Source of the DNA: Streptosporangium album
GTDB taxonomy: Bacteria > Actinomycetota > Actinomycetes > Streptosporangiales > Streptosporangiaceae
Direction: 5' to 3'
Assembly (NCBI RefSeq): GCF_014203795.1
Contig: NZ_JACHJU010000001.1
Coordinates: 4,464,001-4,528,000, forward strand
Length of the DNA: 64,000 nucleotides
Below the pieces are notes generated by a model, which saw nothing but the letters and a program-made list of their open reading frames with translations, ran no database searches and was not told where the DNA came from. Both the position numbers and the translations under genes were made by a program. This document shows positions 26,521 to 35,435 of the stretch, one piece after another (position 1 is the stretch's first letter; each line of letters begins with the position of its first letter).

Positions 26521-27168
26521 TCAGACCCAGCCGGGGCGGACCAGGCCGGACTCGTAGGCGATGACGACGAGCTGGGCGCGGTCGCGGGCGTGCAGCTTCA
26601 TCATGGCGCGGCTGACATGGGTCTTGGCGGTGGCCGGGCTCATGAAGAGCGTGCGGGCGATCTCGTCGTTACTCATGCCCGTGCCGACCAGTGTCAGGAC
26701 CTCGCGTTCGCGGTCGGTGAGCGGGTCGAGGTCCGCGGAGGGATGGGGCCGCTTGGCGCGGCTGGCGTACTCGGCGATCAGGCGGCGCGTCACCCCGGGG
26801 GAGAGCAGGGCGTCGCCGTCGGCGACGACGCGGACCGCCTGGATCAGCTCGGCGGGCTCGGTGTCCTTGACCAGGAAGCCGCTGGCGCCGTTGCGCAGGG
26901 CCTCGAAGACGTATTCGTCCAGCTCGAAGGTCGTCAGGATGATGATCTTCGGTCCGGGGGGCATCTCGCGGGTGGCGGTCAGGCCGTCCATGCCCGGCAT
27001 CCGGATGTCCATCAGGACCACGTCGGGCTGGTGCTCGGTGGCCAGCCGTACGGCCTGGGCCCCGTCGGCGGCCTCGGCCACCACCGTCATCCCGGACTGG
27101 GCGTCGAGCAGGGCCCGGAATCCCGCTCTGACCAGGGCCTGGTCGTCGGCGAGGACAATCTTGATCAT
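26521..27168 (-). CDS. NarL/FixJ-type response regulator
   Basis: The 215-residue product has a receiver domain (phospho-acceptor Asp in VVLMDIRMPGMDG, conserved Lys in LVKDTEPAEL) and a LuxR-type helix-turn-helix (LTDREREVLTLVGTGMSNDE, then AKTHVSRAMMKL). Its ATG overlaps the stop of the sensor kinase as ATGA. Together they form a two-component system; the target genes are unknown. Confidence 0.95.
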   Translation of the reverse strand: MIKIVLADDQALVRAGFRALLDAQSGMTVVAEAADGAQAVRLATEHQPDVVLMDIRMPGMDGLTATREMPPGPKIIILTTFELDEYVFEALRNGASGFLVKDTEPAELIQAVRVVADGDALLSPGVTRRLIAEYASRAKRPHPSADLDPLTDREREVLTLVGTGMSNDEIARTLFMSPATAKTHVSRAMMKLHARDRAQLVVIAYESGLVRPGWV

Positions 27169-28277
27169 TCGGTCTCCTCCGGGATCGGCAGCCGCGCCTC
27201 GACGCGGAAGCCCTGTCCATGATGACCGGCGGTCAGCGCGCCGCCGAGTGCGGTCGCCCGTTCGCGCATGCCGGGGATGCCGTTCCCGCCGCCCAGGCTC
27301 TCCCCGGGGGGTCCGCCGCCGGAGTCGGTGACCTGGATGAGCAGCTCGCGGGGGCCGTACTCCAGCAGGAGGGTGACGGTCGAACCCGGTGCGTGCCGGG
27401 TGGCGTTGGTCAGCGCCTCCTGGACGATGCGGTAGCCGGCCCGGTCCACCCCCGGCGGCAGCGCCCTGATTCTGCCGGTGATCCGTCTGGTGACCGGCAG
27501 GCCGCTGCGCTCGACGAGCTCGTCCAGCCGTCCCAGCCCGGCTGTGGGGGAGCGGGGGGCGCCGTTGCGGAGCACGTTGAGGACGGAACGCATCTCGGTC
27601 AGCACGTCCTTGGAGGCGTGTTTGATGGTGGTGAGCGCGGTGCGGGCCTGCTCGGGGTGGTCGTCGATCAGGTGCAGGGCGGTGGAGGCCTGGACGTGGA
27701 TCAGGGAGATGTTGTGGGCCAGCACGTCGTGCAGCTCCTGGGCCATGGTCAGCCGTTCCTCGCTGGCCTGCCGTCTGGCCTCCTCCTGCTCCACCCGCTC
27801 GTGCTCGGCCAGGCGATCCCTTCTGGCACGGACGAACTCGCCCGACGCCAGGACGACCCCCATGACCGCGGCTATCGCGACCGTGTGCCACAGGCCGGGG
27901 CTGGGGACCGGGGCCAGCCAGGTCGTGTAGACGAGGAAGAACACGTAGGCCATGGCCGAGGCCACCCAGGCCGCGCGCCGGTGGCCGAGGACGACGGCGC
28001 TGTAGAGCGCGATGATCGGGCTGAAGAAGATCGGGCCGTAGGCGTGGCCCCGGCCGATGAAGGCGGCGGTGGTGAGCAGGGTGACGGCCAGGGTGAGCGC
28101 CGGGTGGCGGCGCCGTACGGTCAGGGCGAGTGGTCCGGCCACCAGCAGCGCGTTGCCGAGCAGGTCCACCGGGACGCGGTCGGGCTGGTTCCACTGCGCG
28201 CCCATGGTCGCCATGACCTGGAGGACCGCCAGGAACAGCGGGAGCAGTGGGTCGATCCAGCGGGGTTTGGCGCGCAC
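27165..28277 (-). CDS. Sensor histidine kinase, HisKA_3 type
   Basis: The 370-residue membrane kinase has about five hydrophobic segments in residues 10-150, then a dimerisation domain with the phosphorylated His in AQELHDVLAHNISLIHVQAS and a HATPase_c domain (TNATRHAPGST, then DSGGGPPGE and GGGNGIPGMRER). This is the DesK/NarX-like group usual beside NarL-type regulators. There is no large extracellular sensor domain, so it likely senses membrane state. Confidence 0.93.
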   Translation of the reverse strand: MRAKPRWIDPLLPLFLAVLQVMATMGAQWNQPDRVPVDLLGNALLVAGPLALTVRRRHPALTLAVTLLTTAAFIGRGHAYGPIFFSPIIALYSAVVLGHRRAAWVASAMAYVFFLVYTTWLAPVPSPGLWHTVAIAAVMGVVLASGEFVRARRDRLAEHERVEQEEARRQASEERLTMAQELHDVLAHNISLIHVQASTALHLIDDHPEQARTALTTIKHASKDVLTEMRSVLNVLRNGAPRSPTAGLGRLDELVERSGLPVTRRITGRIRALPPGVDRAGYRIVQEALTNATRHAPGSTVTLLLEYGPRELLIQVTDSGGGPPGESLGGGNGIPGMRERATALGGALTAGHHGQGFRVEARLPIPEETE

Positions 28278-28427
28278 CTTGGAACTCTATGTCCGCCCTG
28301 TTGACCTGCGCGTCCCCCCGGCGGGGCAGCGGCCGCTACGCCACCGGTGGTACGAGGGGCTGACAGGGCAGTCGGGGTGGGACAAGCTGGGATAAGTCTG
28401 GAGACAAGCCGTCCGTGGGAGGCTTTA

Positions 28428-30188
28428 ATGACCACTCGCCAGTTAGCCGTGTCCGTCGCCGGGATCCTGGTCGGCGGCTCCGTCCTCTTCGCGCAGCCCG
28501 CGGTGGCGTCGCCACCGGCGCAGGTGGGACCGGTGGGCAAGAGGCCCGTCGCCGAGGGATACGGCGGGGCGGTCGCGACGGTCGACCTGGACGCGAGCGA
28601 GGCCGCGCTGGGGGTGCTGCGCCGGGGCGGCAACGCGATGGACGCCGCGGTCGCGGCGGCGGCCACGCTGGGTGTGACCGAGCCCTACTCGGCGGGACTG
28701 GCCGGGGGCGGGTTCATCGTCTACTACGACGCCCGCCACCGGAAGGTCCACACGATCGACGGCAGGGAGACGGCGCCCCGGGCGATGGCCGCGACCTCCC
28801 TGGAGGGCATCCCGTTCGACGACGCGGTCACCAGCGGGCTGTCGGCGGGGGTGCCGGGCAGCGTGGCCCAGTGGGAGCTGGCGCTGCGCCGGTTCGGCAC
28901 GCTCTCGCTCGGGCAGGCGCTCAGGCCCGCCATCAAGGTCGCCTCCGAGGGCTTCACCGTCGACCAGACCTTCCACGACCAGACGGCCGCCAACGCGGCC
29001 CGGTTCAAGGACTTCACCTCCACAGCCAAGCTGTACCTCCCCGGCGGCGCCCCACCGCCGGTGGGCTCCACCTTCCGCAACCCCGAGCTCGCCGGCACCT
29101 ACCGCCGGCTCGGCAGGGAGGGCGGCGACTGGCTGTACGGCGGGCGGCTCGGCGCGGAGATCGTGGCCACGGTGAAGAAGCCGCCGCTCACCCCCGGCTC
29201 CACCCGCAACGCGCGGCCCGGCCTGATGGAGCTGTCCGACCTGGCGGCCTACCGGGCGATCGAACGGCCGCCCACGGAGACGACCTACCTGGGCATGGAC
29301 GTGTACGGCATCGCGCCGCCGTCCTCGGGCGGTTCCACGGTCGGCGAGGCGCTCAACATCTTGGAGGCGCTTCCCAAGGTCGGCATGCACGAGTATCTGG
29401 AGGCGTCCCGGCTCTCGTTCGCCGACCGGAACAAGTACGTCGGCGACATCCCGGGCGTGCCGCTGAAGGAGCTGCTGTCCGACGGGTTCGCCAAGGAGCG
29501 CGCCTGCCTGATCGGCGAGCGGGCGATGCCCAACCCGGCTCCGGCCGGAGACCCCGACGGCGACTACGGGCCGTGCCGGGCCGCGTCTCCGGCGCAGGAG
29601 ACGCGGACGCCCGCCGAGGGCCCGGAGACCACCCACATGGTCGTGACGGACCGCTGGGGAAACGTGGTCGCCTACAACATCACCATCGAGTCCACCGGTG
29701 GCAACGGCATCGTCGTCCCGGGCAGGGGATTCCTGCTCAACAACGAGCTGACCGACTTCACCTTCGGTCCCGCGCCCGGCGACCCCAACCTGCCCGCGCC
29801 CGGCAAGCGTCCCCGCTCCTCGATGGCCCCGACGATCGTCCTGAACGACGGTGAGCCGGTGCTCGCCCTGGGCTCGCCTGGCGGTTCCACGATCATCACC
29901 ACCGTGCTGCAGATCCTGGTCAACCGCTGGGACCTCGGCATGTCGCTGCCCGACGCGCTGGCCGCCCCCCGCGCCAGCCAGCGCAACACCGCGCAGACCC
30001 AGGCCGAGCAGGGCTTCATCGACCGCTACGGCCCCGAGCTCACCTCCCGGGGGCACAGCTTCACGCCGACTCCCGAGATCGGCGCGGCCACCGCCGTCGA
30101 GTTCCTCCGTCACGGGAGGCTCCAGGCCGTCGCCGAGCCCACCAGGAGGGGCGGCGGCAGCGCCCTGGTGGTGAGCGAGCGCCGTTAG
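28428..30188 (+). CDS. ggt: Gamma-glutamyltransferase
   Basis: The 586-residue product begins with a signal peptide (about 1-27, ending VASPPAQ). It is a self-processing Ntn-hydrolase that cleaves gamma-glutamyl bonds, for example in glutathione, outside the cell. The nucleophile Thr of the small subunit is in PETTHMVVTDRWGN, and the conserved GSPGGSTIITT glycine loop is intact. The ATG at 28428 has GGGAGG upstream and gives the signal peptide. Its end overlaps the convergent phosphate transporter gene by 4 bp. Confidence 0.93.
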   Translation: MTTRQLAVSVAGILVGGSVLFAQPAVASPPAQVGPVGKRPVAEGYGGAVATVDLDASEAALGVLRRGGNAMDAAVAAAATLGVTEPYSAGLAGGGFIVYYDARHRKVHTIDGRETAPRAMAATSLEGIPFDDAVTSGLSAGVPGSVAQWELALRRFGTLSLGQALRPAIKVASEGFTVDQTFHDQTAANAARFKDFTSTAKLYLPGGAPPPVGSTFRNPELAGTYRRLGREGGDWLYGGRLGAEIVATVKKPPLTPGSTRNARPGLMELSDLAAYRAIERPPTETTYLGMDVYGIAPPSSGGSTVGEALNILEALPKVGMHEYLEASRLSFADRNKYVGDIPGVPLKELLSDGFAKERACLIGERAMPNPAPAGDPDGDYGPCRAASPAQETRTPAEGPETTHMVVTDRWGNVVAYNITIESTGGNGIVVPGRGFLLNNELTDFTFGPAPGDPNLPAPGKRPRSSMAPTIVLNDGEPVLALGSPGGSTIITTVLQILVNRWDLGMSLPDALAAPRASQRNTAQTQAEQGFIDRYGPELTSRGHSFTPTPEIGAATAVEFLRHGRLQAVAEPTRRGGGSALVVSERR

Positions 30189-31447
30189 CGCCGGCCACGC
30201 GGGCCGTTCACGTCGTCGTTCCCTGCCCCGCGCCGGTGGCCCGGGGCGGGGGAAGGGCCTTTCGCCGCTGCCGGTCCGCCGGCCGGCTCGGGCATCTCGA
30301 AGGTGGTCTGGAGCGGCGCGCCGCAGGTCGTCCACGCGAGGTTGACGTTGGAGGCGTTGACCGGCATCCGGTCCGCGGCCACGAAGAGCCCCAGGGCGAA
30401 GGTCAGCGCCGTCAGGAACATCACGGCGACGCCCGGGAAGCCCCCGATGAACTGGGTGGCCTTCCACGCGGCCGCTCCCACCACGCCGGCCGCCGGGATG
30501 GTGGCCAGCCAGATCATCGCTATCCGGGCCAGCACCCCCCACCGGATCCCGCTGAGCCGTCTGCCCGCTCCCGCGCCCACGATCGAGCCGCAGCACACCT
30601 GGGTGGTCGACAGCGGGAACCCGGCGTTCGACGCGGCGAGGATCACCGCGGCCGAGGAGGACTCCGCGGCGAACCCCTGCGGGCTCCGGATGGGGGTCAG
30701 CCCCTTGCCCATCGTCCGGATGATCCGCCATCCGCCGACGTACGTTCCCGAGGCCATCGCGGCCGCGCTGCTCACGATCACCCATGTCGGGACGGAGGCC
30801 TCGTCCCTGATCGTGCCCTGGACGATGAGCGCGAGCGTGATGACGCCCATGGTCTTCTGGGCGTCGTTGCTGCCGTGGGCCAGCGACACCAGTGACGCCG
30901 AGCCGATCTGGCCCATCCGGATCCCTCTGCTGCGGATGCGGGCGGGCACGTTCCTGAGGATCCGGTAGATGAGCCAGGTGCCGATGCCCGCCACGAGCAT
31001 GGCCAGCAGCGGCGACAGAACCGCCGGGACGAGGACGTCCGCCACCGCCGTGGTGCCACGGACCGCGGATGAGCCCGCCGAGACGAGGGTCGCGCCCACC
31101 ACCCCGCCGATGAGCGCGTGGGACGAGCTCGACGGAAGGCCGAGGTACCAGGTCAGCAGGTTCCACATCATGCCGCCGAGCAGGCCGGCGAAGACGACGG
31201 TCAGCGTGATCGCGTCGCCGATCACGATGTCCTCGGCGATCGTGGCGGCCACCTTCAGCGACAGGAAGGCGCCCAGGAAGTTCAGGACGGCCGACAGCGC
31301 GACGGCCAGCCTCGGCCGCAGCGCTCTGGTCACGATGGATGTCGCCATCGCGTTGGCGGTGTCGTGGAATCCGTTGGTGAAGGCGAAGGTCAGCGCCGTC
31401 GCGACGACAACGACGAGCAAGAGCGGGCCCACATCCATAAAGTGCAC
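30185..31447 (-). CDS. pit: PiT-family inorganic phosphate transporter
   Basis: The 420-residue membrane protein has the two PiT repeats: GFHDTANAMATSIVTRAL in the N-terminal half and SLAHGSNDAQKTMGVITLAL in the middle, each with the family's conserved Asn-Asp. About ten membrane helices are evident. PiT carriers take up metal-phosphate with protons at low affinity. No PhoU-like gene is adjacent. The C-terminal tail is proline- and glycine-rich and cytoplasmic. Confidence 0.93.
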   Translation of the reverse strand: MHFMDVGPLLLVVVVATALTFAFTNGFHDTANAMATSIVTRALRPRLAVALSAVLNFLGAFLSLKVAATIAEDIVIGDAITLTVVFAGLLGGMMWNLLTWYLGLPSSSSHALIGGVVGATLVSAGSSAVRGTTAVADVLVPAVLSPLLAMLVAGIGTWLIYRILRNVPARIRSRGIRMGQIGSASLVSLAHGSNDAQKTMGVITLALIVQGTIRDEASVPTWVIVSSAAAMASGTYVGGWRIIRTMGKGLTPIRSPQGFAAESSSAAVILAASNAGFPLSTTQVCCGSIVGAGAGRRLSGIRWGVLARIAMIWLATIPAAGVVGAAAWKATQFIGGFPGVAVMFLTALTFALGLFVAADRMPVNASNVNLAWTTCGAPLQTTFEMPEPAGGPAAAKGPSPAPGHRRGAGNDDVNGPRGRR

Positions 31448-31496
31448 TTGATCGTCTTTAGTGATAGGTAATCCATTCTTTCCGTAAATTCAGCCC

Positions 31497-32060
31497 TTAC
31501 TCGGTCATTGCATTTCCCGGCGCGGCCACTGGCGCGCCCGGCGCCGGATCCGCCGCGTGCGGGGAGCGTGGGATCACTCGTCCGGGACGTCCCGGACGGG
31601 TGACGGGGTGAGCGGTGGTGAAGCCCGGCACCTCGGGCCGGACGTCCAGGGCCCTGGCCCCGGTCTTCGCCGGCAGACGCAGGCAGTCGACCACATGGCG
31701 GAGGAGAGAAGGATGCGCTTGCAGCCGATGCAGCGTCCGCGCGGCGCCGGGCAGGGTGAGCGCCGTACGCATCCGCGGGACGAACTGGACGGCGGAGGCG
31801 CCGGTGCCGATCACCGCGACCCGCCTACCGGTCAGGTCCACCGAGTGGTCCCAGCCGGCCGAGTGGAAGGAAGGGCCCGGAAGCTCTCGCGGCCCGAGAT
31901 CTCCGGAAACGACGGCACATGCAGCGCGCCGGTCGCGGAGACCACCGCGTTGGTGGTGAACGTCTCACCGTCGGCGGTGCTCACCCGCCAGTGATCGGCG
32001 TCGTCGTCGTACTCCAGTGCGGCGACCTCCTTACCGAACCGATGGAGGTCCCCCTGCCCC
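31497..32060 (-). pseudogene. Decayed flavin-containing monooxygenase
   Basis: Reading the minus strand from about 32060, an FMO/Baeyer-Villiger-like stretch is clear: EVAALEYDDDADHWRVSTAD, then TNAVVSATGALHVPSFPEIS. The frame shifts near 31880 and continues with WDHSVDLTGRRVAVIGTGAS (the NADPH-binding GxGxxA/G). After that the similarity fades and a stop comes at 31497. The N-terminal FAD domain and the C-terminal third are missing. It is a non-functional relic. Confidence 0.8.
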
Positions 32061-32079
32061 CTTCGGAGGAAACGCGAAA

Positions 32080-32106
32080 AGCGCCGAAGGCGATGCCGTC
32101 GGCGCT
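32080..32106 (-). terminator. Hairpin terminator after the 55-residue membrane protein
   Basis: Arms AGCGCCGA (32080-32087) and TCGGCGCT (32099-32106) are perfectly complementary; on the minus strand the stem is followed by TTTTCGCGTTT. This fits an intrinsic terminator for the small gene ending at 32123. Confidence 0.65.
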
Positions 32107-32122
32107 GTCGGTCTCCTGACCT

Positions 32123-32290
32123 CTAGAGGATCAGGTAGGCGGCGATGGCGATGACGGCCACCACCGCGACCGCCACCGCGATCGGCACGGTCAGCGAACG
32201 CTTCTGGGGCGCGGCCTCGGGCTCATTCCGCTGCGCGAACGCGCGGAACTGCTGGGTGCTGCCGGACGGGTCAAGCTGAGGATCAGACAT
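32123..32290 (-). CDS. 55-residue single-span membrane protein
   Basis: The minus strand encodes 55 residues from ATG 32290 to TAG 32123. The N-terminal half is polar (SDPQLDPSGSTQQFRAFAQ), then QKRS marks the cytoplasmic edge of one membrane helix (about 34-54, with alternating V/A/I). A terminator follows. It is divergent from the SURF1 gene, with 144 bp between starts. Small proteins like this are often seen near cytochrome oxidase assembly genes, but I do not recognise a named family. Confidence 0.7.
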   Translation of the reverse strand: MSDPQLDPSGSTQQFRAFAQRNEPEAAPQKRSLTVPIAVAVAVVAVIAIAAYLIL

Positions 32291-32434
32291 GGGGTCGACT
32301 TTATCGATATCGAATGCCCTTCAACACCAGTTTGTGCCACTTTTGTGGAGGGTCCGTGACCGGTGGGGCTGACGGCATGGGTGAGATGCGGTACTGAGGA
32401 CGGGACCGCCGGTTGGGGCGGATAGCGTGGTGTC

Positions 32435-33205
32435 ATGCTCCGCATCCTGTTCTCTCCTCGCGCGCTGGTGCTCCACCTGCTCGCGATCGGGGCGCTTGTC
32501 GTCTGCGGACTGCTCGGCCGCTGGCAGCTCGGCGTCTTCGAGGACTCGGGCAGGCCTCACGCGACGCGCGATCCCGCTCCGGTGGCTGTCGGCACCCTCA
32601 CCCAGCCCGGCAAGCGCATGACGAGCGACGCGGCCGGCCGCCAGGTGACGGCGGAGGGCACCTTCGAAAGCTCCCGGCAGCTCCTGGTGGCCGAGCGGGA
32701 CGGGGGGCTGTGGCTGCTCACCTCCCTCGACCTCGGTGACGGCACCTCGGTCCCCGTCGTACGGGGCTGGGTGCCCAGGGCCGACGACCCGGCCACCGCC
32801 GTGCCGGCGGGCACGGTGACCGTGACCGGGCGGCTGCAGCTCTCGGAGGCCACCGACAGCGTGCAGCGCCGCATCCGGCAGCTGCCGCAGGGGCAGGTGA
32901 TGACCGTGTCGTCGGCGGAACTGATCAACCTGTGGCGGGGCGCGAAGCTGCGCGACGGGTTCGTGGTGGCCACCGCGCAGTCCCCGGCCCCGGCCGTCGC
33001 GGCCAGGCCGGTGAGCATGCCCCCTCCGACCGAGGCCGGTGGCCTCACCTGGCGCAACCTCGCCTACGCCGCCCAGTGGTGGATCTTCGGGCTGTTCTCG
33101 GTCTTCATGTGGTGGCACTTCGTGCGCGATTTCCTGCGCAGTCGTATGGCCGCGCGGGACCAGGAGCGCGAGAAGGATTCCGGCCCCGAACCGGCCGCCG
33201 CCTGA
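32435..33205 (+). CDS. SURF1-family cytochrome oxidase assembly protein
   Basis: The 256-residue protein has the SURF1 layout: two membrane helices (about 10-28 and 207-226) flanking an external domain. The signature after the first helix (GLLGRWQLGVFEDSGRPH) and the VVRGWVPRADDP motif are typical. SURF1 proteins help insert heme a into aa3-type oxidase. The C-terminal tail is charged. A DUF3817 gene follows 43 bp downstream on the same strand. Confidence 0.9.
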   Translation: MLRILFSPRALVLHLLAIGALVVCGLLGRWQLGVFEDSGRPHATRDPAPVAVGTLTQPGKRMTSDAAGRQVTAEGTFESSRQLLVAERDGGLWLLTSLDLGDGTSVPVVRGWVPRADDPATAVPAGTVTVTGRLQLSEATDSVQRRIRQLPQGQVMTVSSAELINLWRGAKLRDGFVVATAQSPAPAVAARPVSMPPPTEAGGLTWRNLAYAAQWWIFGLFSVFMWWHFVRDFLRSRMAARDQEREKDSGPEPAAA

Positions 33206-33248
33206 GCTCGCATATCGTTTCCGTGTCCGAACTCCCAGACCGAGGTAG

Positions 33249-33566
33249 ATGACCGTGGAATCCGCTCTCAAGCCCTTCCGTATCCTGGCGTACATCGTCG
33301 GCGTGATGCTGCTCGTCCTCGTCACGTGCATCGTGCTCAGGTACGGGTTCGGCATCGAGGGCCCGTCGAAGATCGTCTCTCCGATCCACGGCTTCCTCTA
33401 CATGCTCTACCTGGTGGCCACGATGAACCTCGGCATGAAGGCCCGCTGGTCGTGGCCGTACGTCGTGGGGGTCATGCTGGCGGGCACCGTGCCGCTGCTG
33501 TCGTTCGTGCTGGAGCGCAAGGTCACCCGGCGCGTGGAGACCGAGGTCGCGACCGCGCCCGCCTGA
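33249..33566 (+). CDS. DUF3817-family membrane protein
   Basis: The 105-residue protein has three hydrophobic segments (about 10-32, 42-62, 68-88). The pattern GPSKIVSPIHGFLYMLYLVA is characteristic of DUF3817, small actinobacterial membrane proteins often found by themselves or next to transport or respiration genes. It follows the SURF1 gene and is closed by a strong hairpin at 33601-33635. Function unknown. Confidence 0.87.
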   Translation: MTVESALKPFRILAYIVGVMLLVLVTCIVLRYGFGIEGPSKIVSPIHGFLYMLYLVATMNLGMKARWSWPYVVGVMLAGTVPLLSFVLERKVTRRVETEVATAPA

Positions 33567-33600
33567 CCGTCCCGGGGCCGTGCAGGCCCGGCAGCCCGGC

Positions 33601-33635
33601 GGAGGGCCCGTTCCTCGGCGAGGAACGGGCCCTCC
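33601..33635. terminator. Strong bidirectional terminator
   Basis: Perfect 15-bp arms (GGAGGGCCCGTTCCT at 33601-33615 and its complement at 33621-33635) flank a 5-nt loop. It lies between the convergent DUF3817 gene and the 63-residue membrane protein gene and should stop transcription from either side. Confidence 0.75.
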
Positions 33636-33644
33636 CGTGCTGTG

Positions 33645-33836
33645 TCAGCGGCCGAGGCCGCGCCTGCGGGCGCGCTTGAGCCGCGCACGCTGGGACGGGT
33701 CGAGCATCAGGTAGCCGATGACCGGGGCGGCGACGACACCCAGGACGACCAGCAGGGTCAGCCAGCCGGGCAGGATCCACCATGCAAGGACAACCGCTAT
33801 CCCGGCACCGATCGCGTACTTCTGGACGGGCGACAT
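33645..33836 (-). CDS. Small two-helix membrane protein
   Basis: About 63 residues from ATG 33836, chosen because GGAGG lies 9 nt upstream (an ATG three codons earlier abuts the GGAGG). Two hydrophobic segments (about 9-24 and 26-47) are followed by a very basic tail (QRARLKRARRRGLGR). I do not recognise a named family; the architecture suggests a small envelope protein. Confidence 0.65.
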   Translation of the reverse strand: MSPVQKYAIGAGIAVVLAWWILPGWLTLLVVLGVVAAPVIGYLMLDPSQRARLKRARRRGLGR

Positions 33837-33943
33837 CCTCAACATCCTCCGAACGCGGAGCCGACGCCCCGCCTGGTCTCATTCTGCGTCGTCCGTCCAA
33901 CGTGTGGACCGGCCGCCCTGGTTCCATCCGAGATATATCGTGA

Positions 33944-34260
33944 TCATCCGGCGCGGGACGTGAGTTGGTCCGCCCGCACCCGGATGGCGTGGAAGCCGAG
34001 CGGCTCGAGGAAGGTCTCGACGCCCAGCGTCTCCAGGCTGAGGGGGTCCATGCCGTACGGCGAGCCGCACAGGTACCAGGTCGTGAGGACCCTGCCCCGG
34101 TGGAAGACCACGTCGGTGTTCGCCGAGTCCTTCAGGTTGAGGCCACGGGTGTTGCCGAAGGGGTTGGCCTTGGGGTTCTCCATGACGCCGGTCCACAGCG
34201 ACCGTCCGGCGGCCGACTCCGCCTCGAACGCATTCGCGAAGCTACGGAAGGAGAAGCCGG
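33944..34260 (-). pseudogene. Carotenoid oxygenase fragment
   Basis: The minus strand from about 34260 to a stop at 33944 reads like the N-terminal blade of a carotenoid cleavage oxygenase: FEAESAAGRSLWTGVMENPK, then SANTDVVFHRGRVLTTWYLC and YGMDPLSLETLG. A full enzyme has about 450-500 residues with four iron-binding histidines; fewer than 100 codons remain and none of those histidines is present. No start with a ribosome site is seen at the 5' end. Confidence 0.7.
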
Positions 34261-34380
34261 CCCGTCAATGGCCGCTCTGTCCGTATCGTGCCATAGGCGG
34301 ACCGGATATCCGGGGCAAGATCGAGTTGGTTTAGTTTGGCACTCCGTCGGCGGATTCGAGCGAGCACCGGAGGATGGACC

Positions 34381-35298
34381 GTGAGCGGCACCGAGCCGAG
34401 GGCGGCGGGAGCTGAGTTCAGTGCGATCGGCCAGGCGCTGGCGATCCTCGGTGACCGGTGGGTGCTGCTCATCCTGCAGCGGGCCTTCCTGCTGCGGATC
34501 CGGACCTTCGCCGGATGGCGGGACGCGCTGGGGATCTCCGAGTCGGTGCTCGCGGCCCGGCTCAAGGAGCTGGTCGACCACCGGATCTTCGAGCCGGCCC
34601 CCTACCGGAACGGGCGGACGCGCTACGAATACCGGCTGACGGAGCGGGGGCTGTCCCTGTGGGCGCTGCTGGTGGCCATCCACTTGTGGGAACGCGACTG
34701 GGCGGACCGGGGGCGGCTACCGTCGCTCCGGCACGACCTGTGCGGCGGAGACGCGGAGCCGTACCTGGGGTGCGGCGCGTGCCGGAAGCCGATGGGCGCC
34801 CGTGACACCCGCACCGAGACCGGCCCGCTGACCGCGTTCCCCCGGATCGGCCTGCCCCGCCAGCACCGGCGCACGGTGCGCCCCGGCGCGGCGGCCGACC
34901 TGGTGGCCTACTGCCCGGAGACGATGGAGATCCTCGGTGACCGCTGGAGCACCAGCGTTCTGGTCGCCGCCCTCCTGGGGACCCGCCGCTTCGTCGACTT
35001 CCAGTCCGGCCTCGGCATCGCCCCCTCGGTCCTCACCGACCGTCTGCGCCGCTCCGTCGAACTCGGCGTCTCCGACCCGCTGCCCGACGGCTCCTACCGC
35101 CTCACCGACAAGGGGCTGGCCTTCTTCGCGGTCTTCGCCTTCCTGGTCGACTGGGCCCAGCGCGAACTTCCCGCCCCCGAGGGCTCCGCCCTGACCATCG
35201 TCCACAGCCCCTGCGGCGCCGCCCTCGACCCGGTCCTGTTCTGCGCGGCGTGCGGCCGGCCGCTCCGCCGCCGTGAGATCCGTTTCGTTCTGGGCTAG
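34381..35298 (+). CDS. Tandem double-domain HxlR regulator
   Basis: The 305-residue protein contains two complete HxlR winged-helix domains. The first spans about 12-115 (ILGDRWVLLILQRAFLLRIR, then SESVLAARLKELVDH), the second about 175-285 (ILGDRWSTSVLVAALLGTRR, then APSVLTDRLRRSVEL). Each is followed by a short cysteine-containing stretch (CGGDAEPYLGCGACRKPM and CGAALDPVLFCAACGRPL), so the whole unit, including a possible zinc-binding tail, is duplicated. The GTG at 34381 has GGAGG 7 nt upstream. HxlR proteins normally dimerise to bind DNA; this one may do so as a single chain. Confidence 0.88.
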   Translation: MSGTEPRAAGAEFSAIGQALAILGDRWVLLILQRAFLLRIRTFAGWRDALGISESVLAARLKELVDHRIFEPAPYRNGRTRYEYRLTERGLSLWALLVAIHLWERDWADRGRLPSLRHDLCGGDAEPYLGCGACRKPMGARDTRTETGPLTAFPRIGLPRQHRRTVRPGAAADLVAYCPETMEILGDRWSTSVLVAALLGTRRFVDFQSGLGIAPSVLTDRLRRSVELGVSDPLPDGSYRLTDKGLAFFAVFAFLVDWAQRELPAPEGSALTIVHSPCGAALDPVLFCAACGRPLRRREIRFVLG

Positions 35299-35435
35299 CC
35301 GGCACGTCGGCGGGCTACACACCCGCGAGCACGTGAGCGGACGACAGCACGCCCATGGTGACGGCGGCAGGCAGTCGACGCCCCTCGGCCGCTCTCGGTA
35401 GGCTGCCTCCCCACCAGCCACGGGAGCTTGCACGC

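Noticed and set aside
26521..28194. 557-codon frame joining the response regulator to upstream sequence
   Set aside because: Only the last 215 codons are a receiver/LuxR protein; the rest is antiphase to the sensor kinase gene.
28443..31166. A 907-codon open frame on the minus strand
   Set aside because: It runs antisense to gamma-glutamyltransferase and through the phosphate transporter in another frame; its Arg/Gly/Ala-rich sequence is a high-GC shadow.
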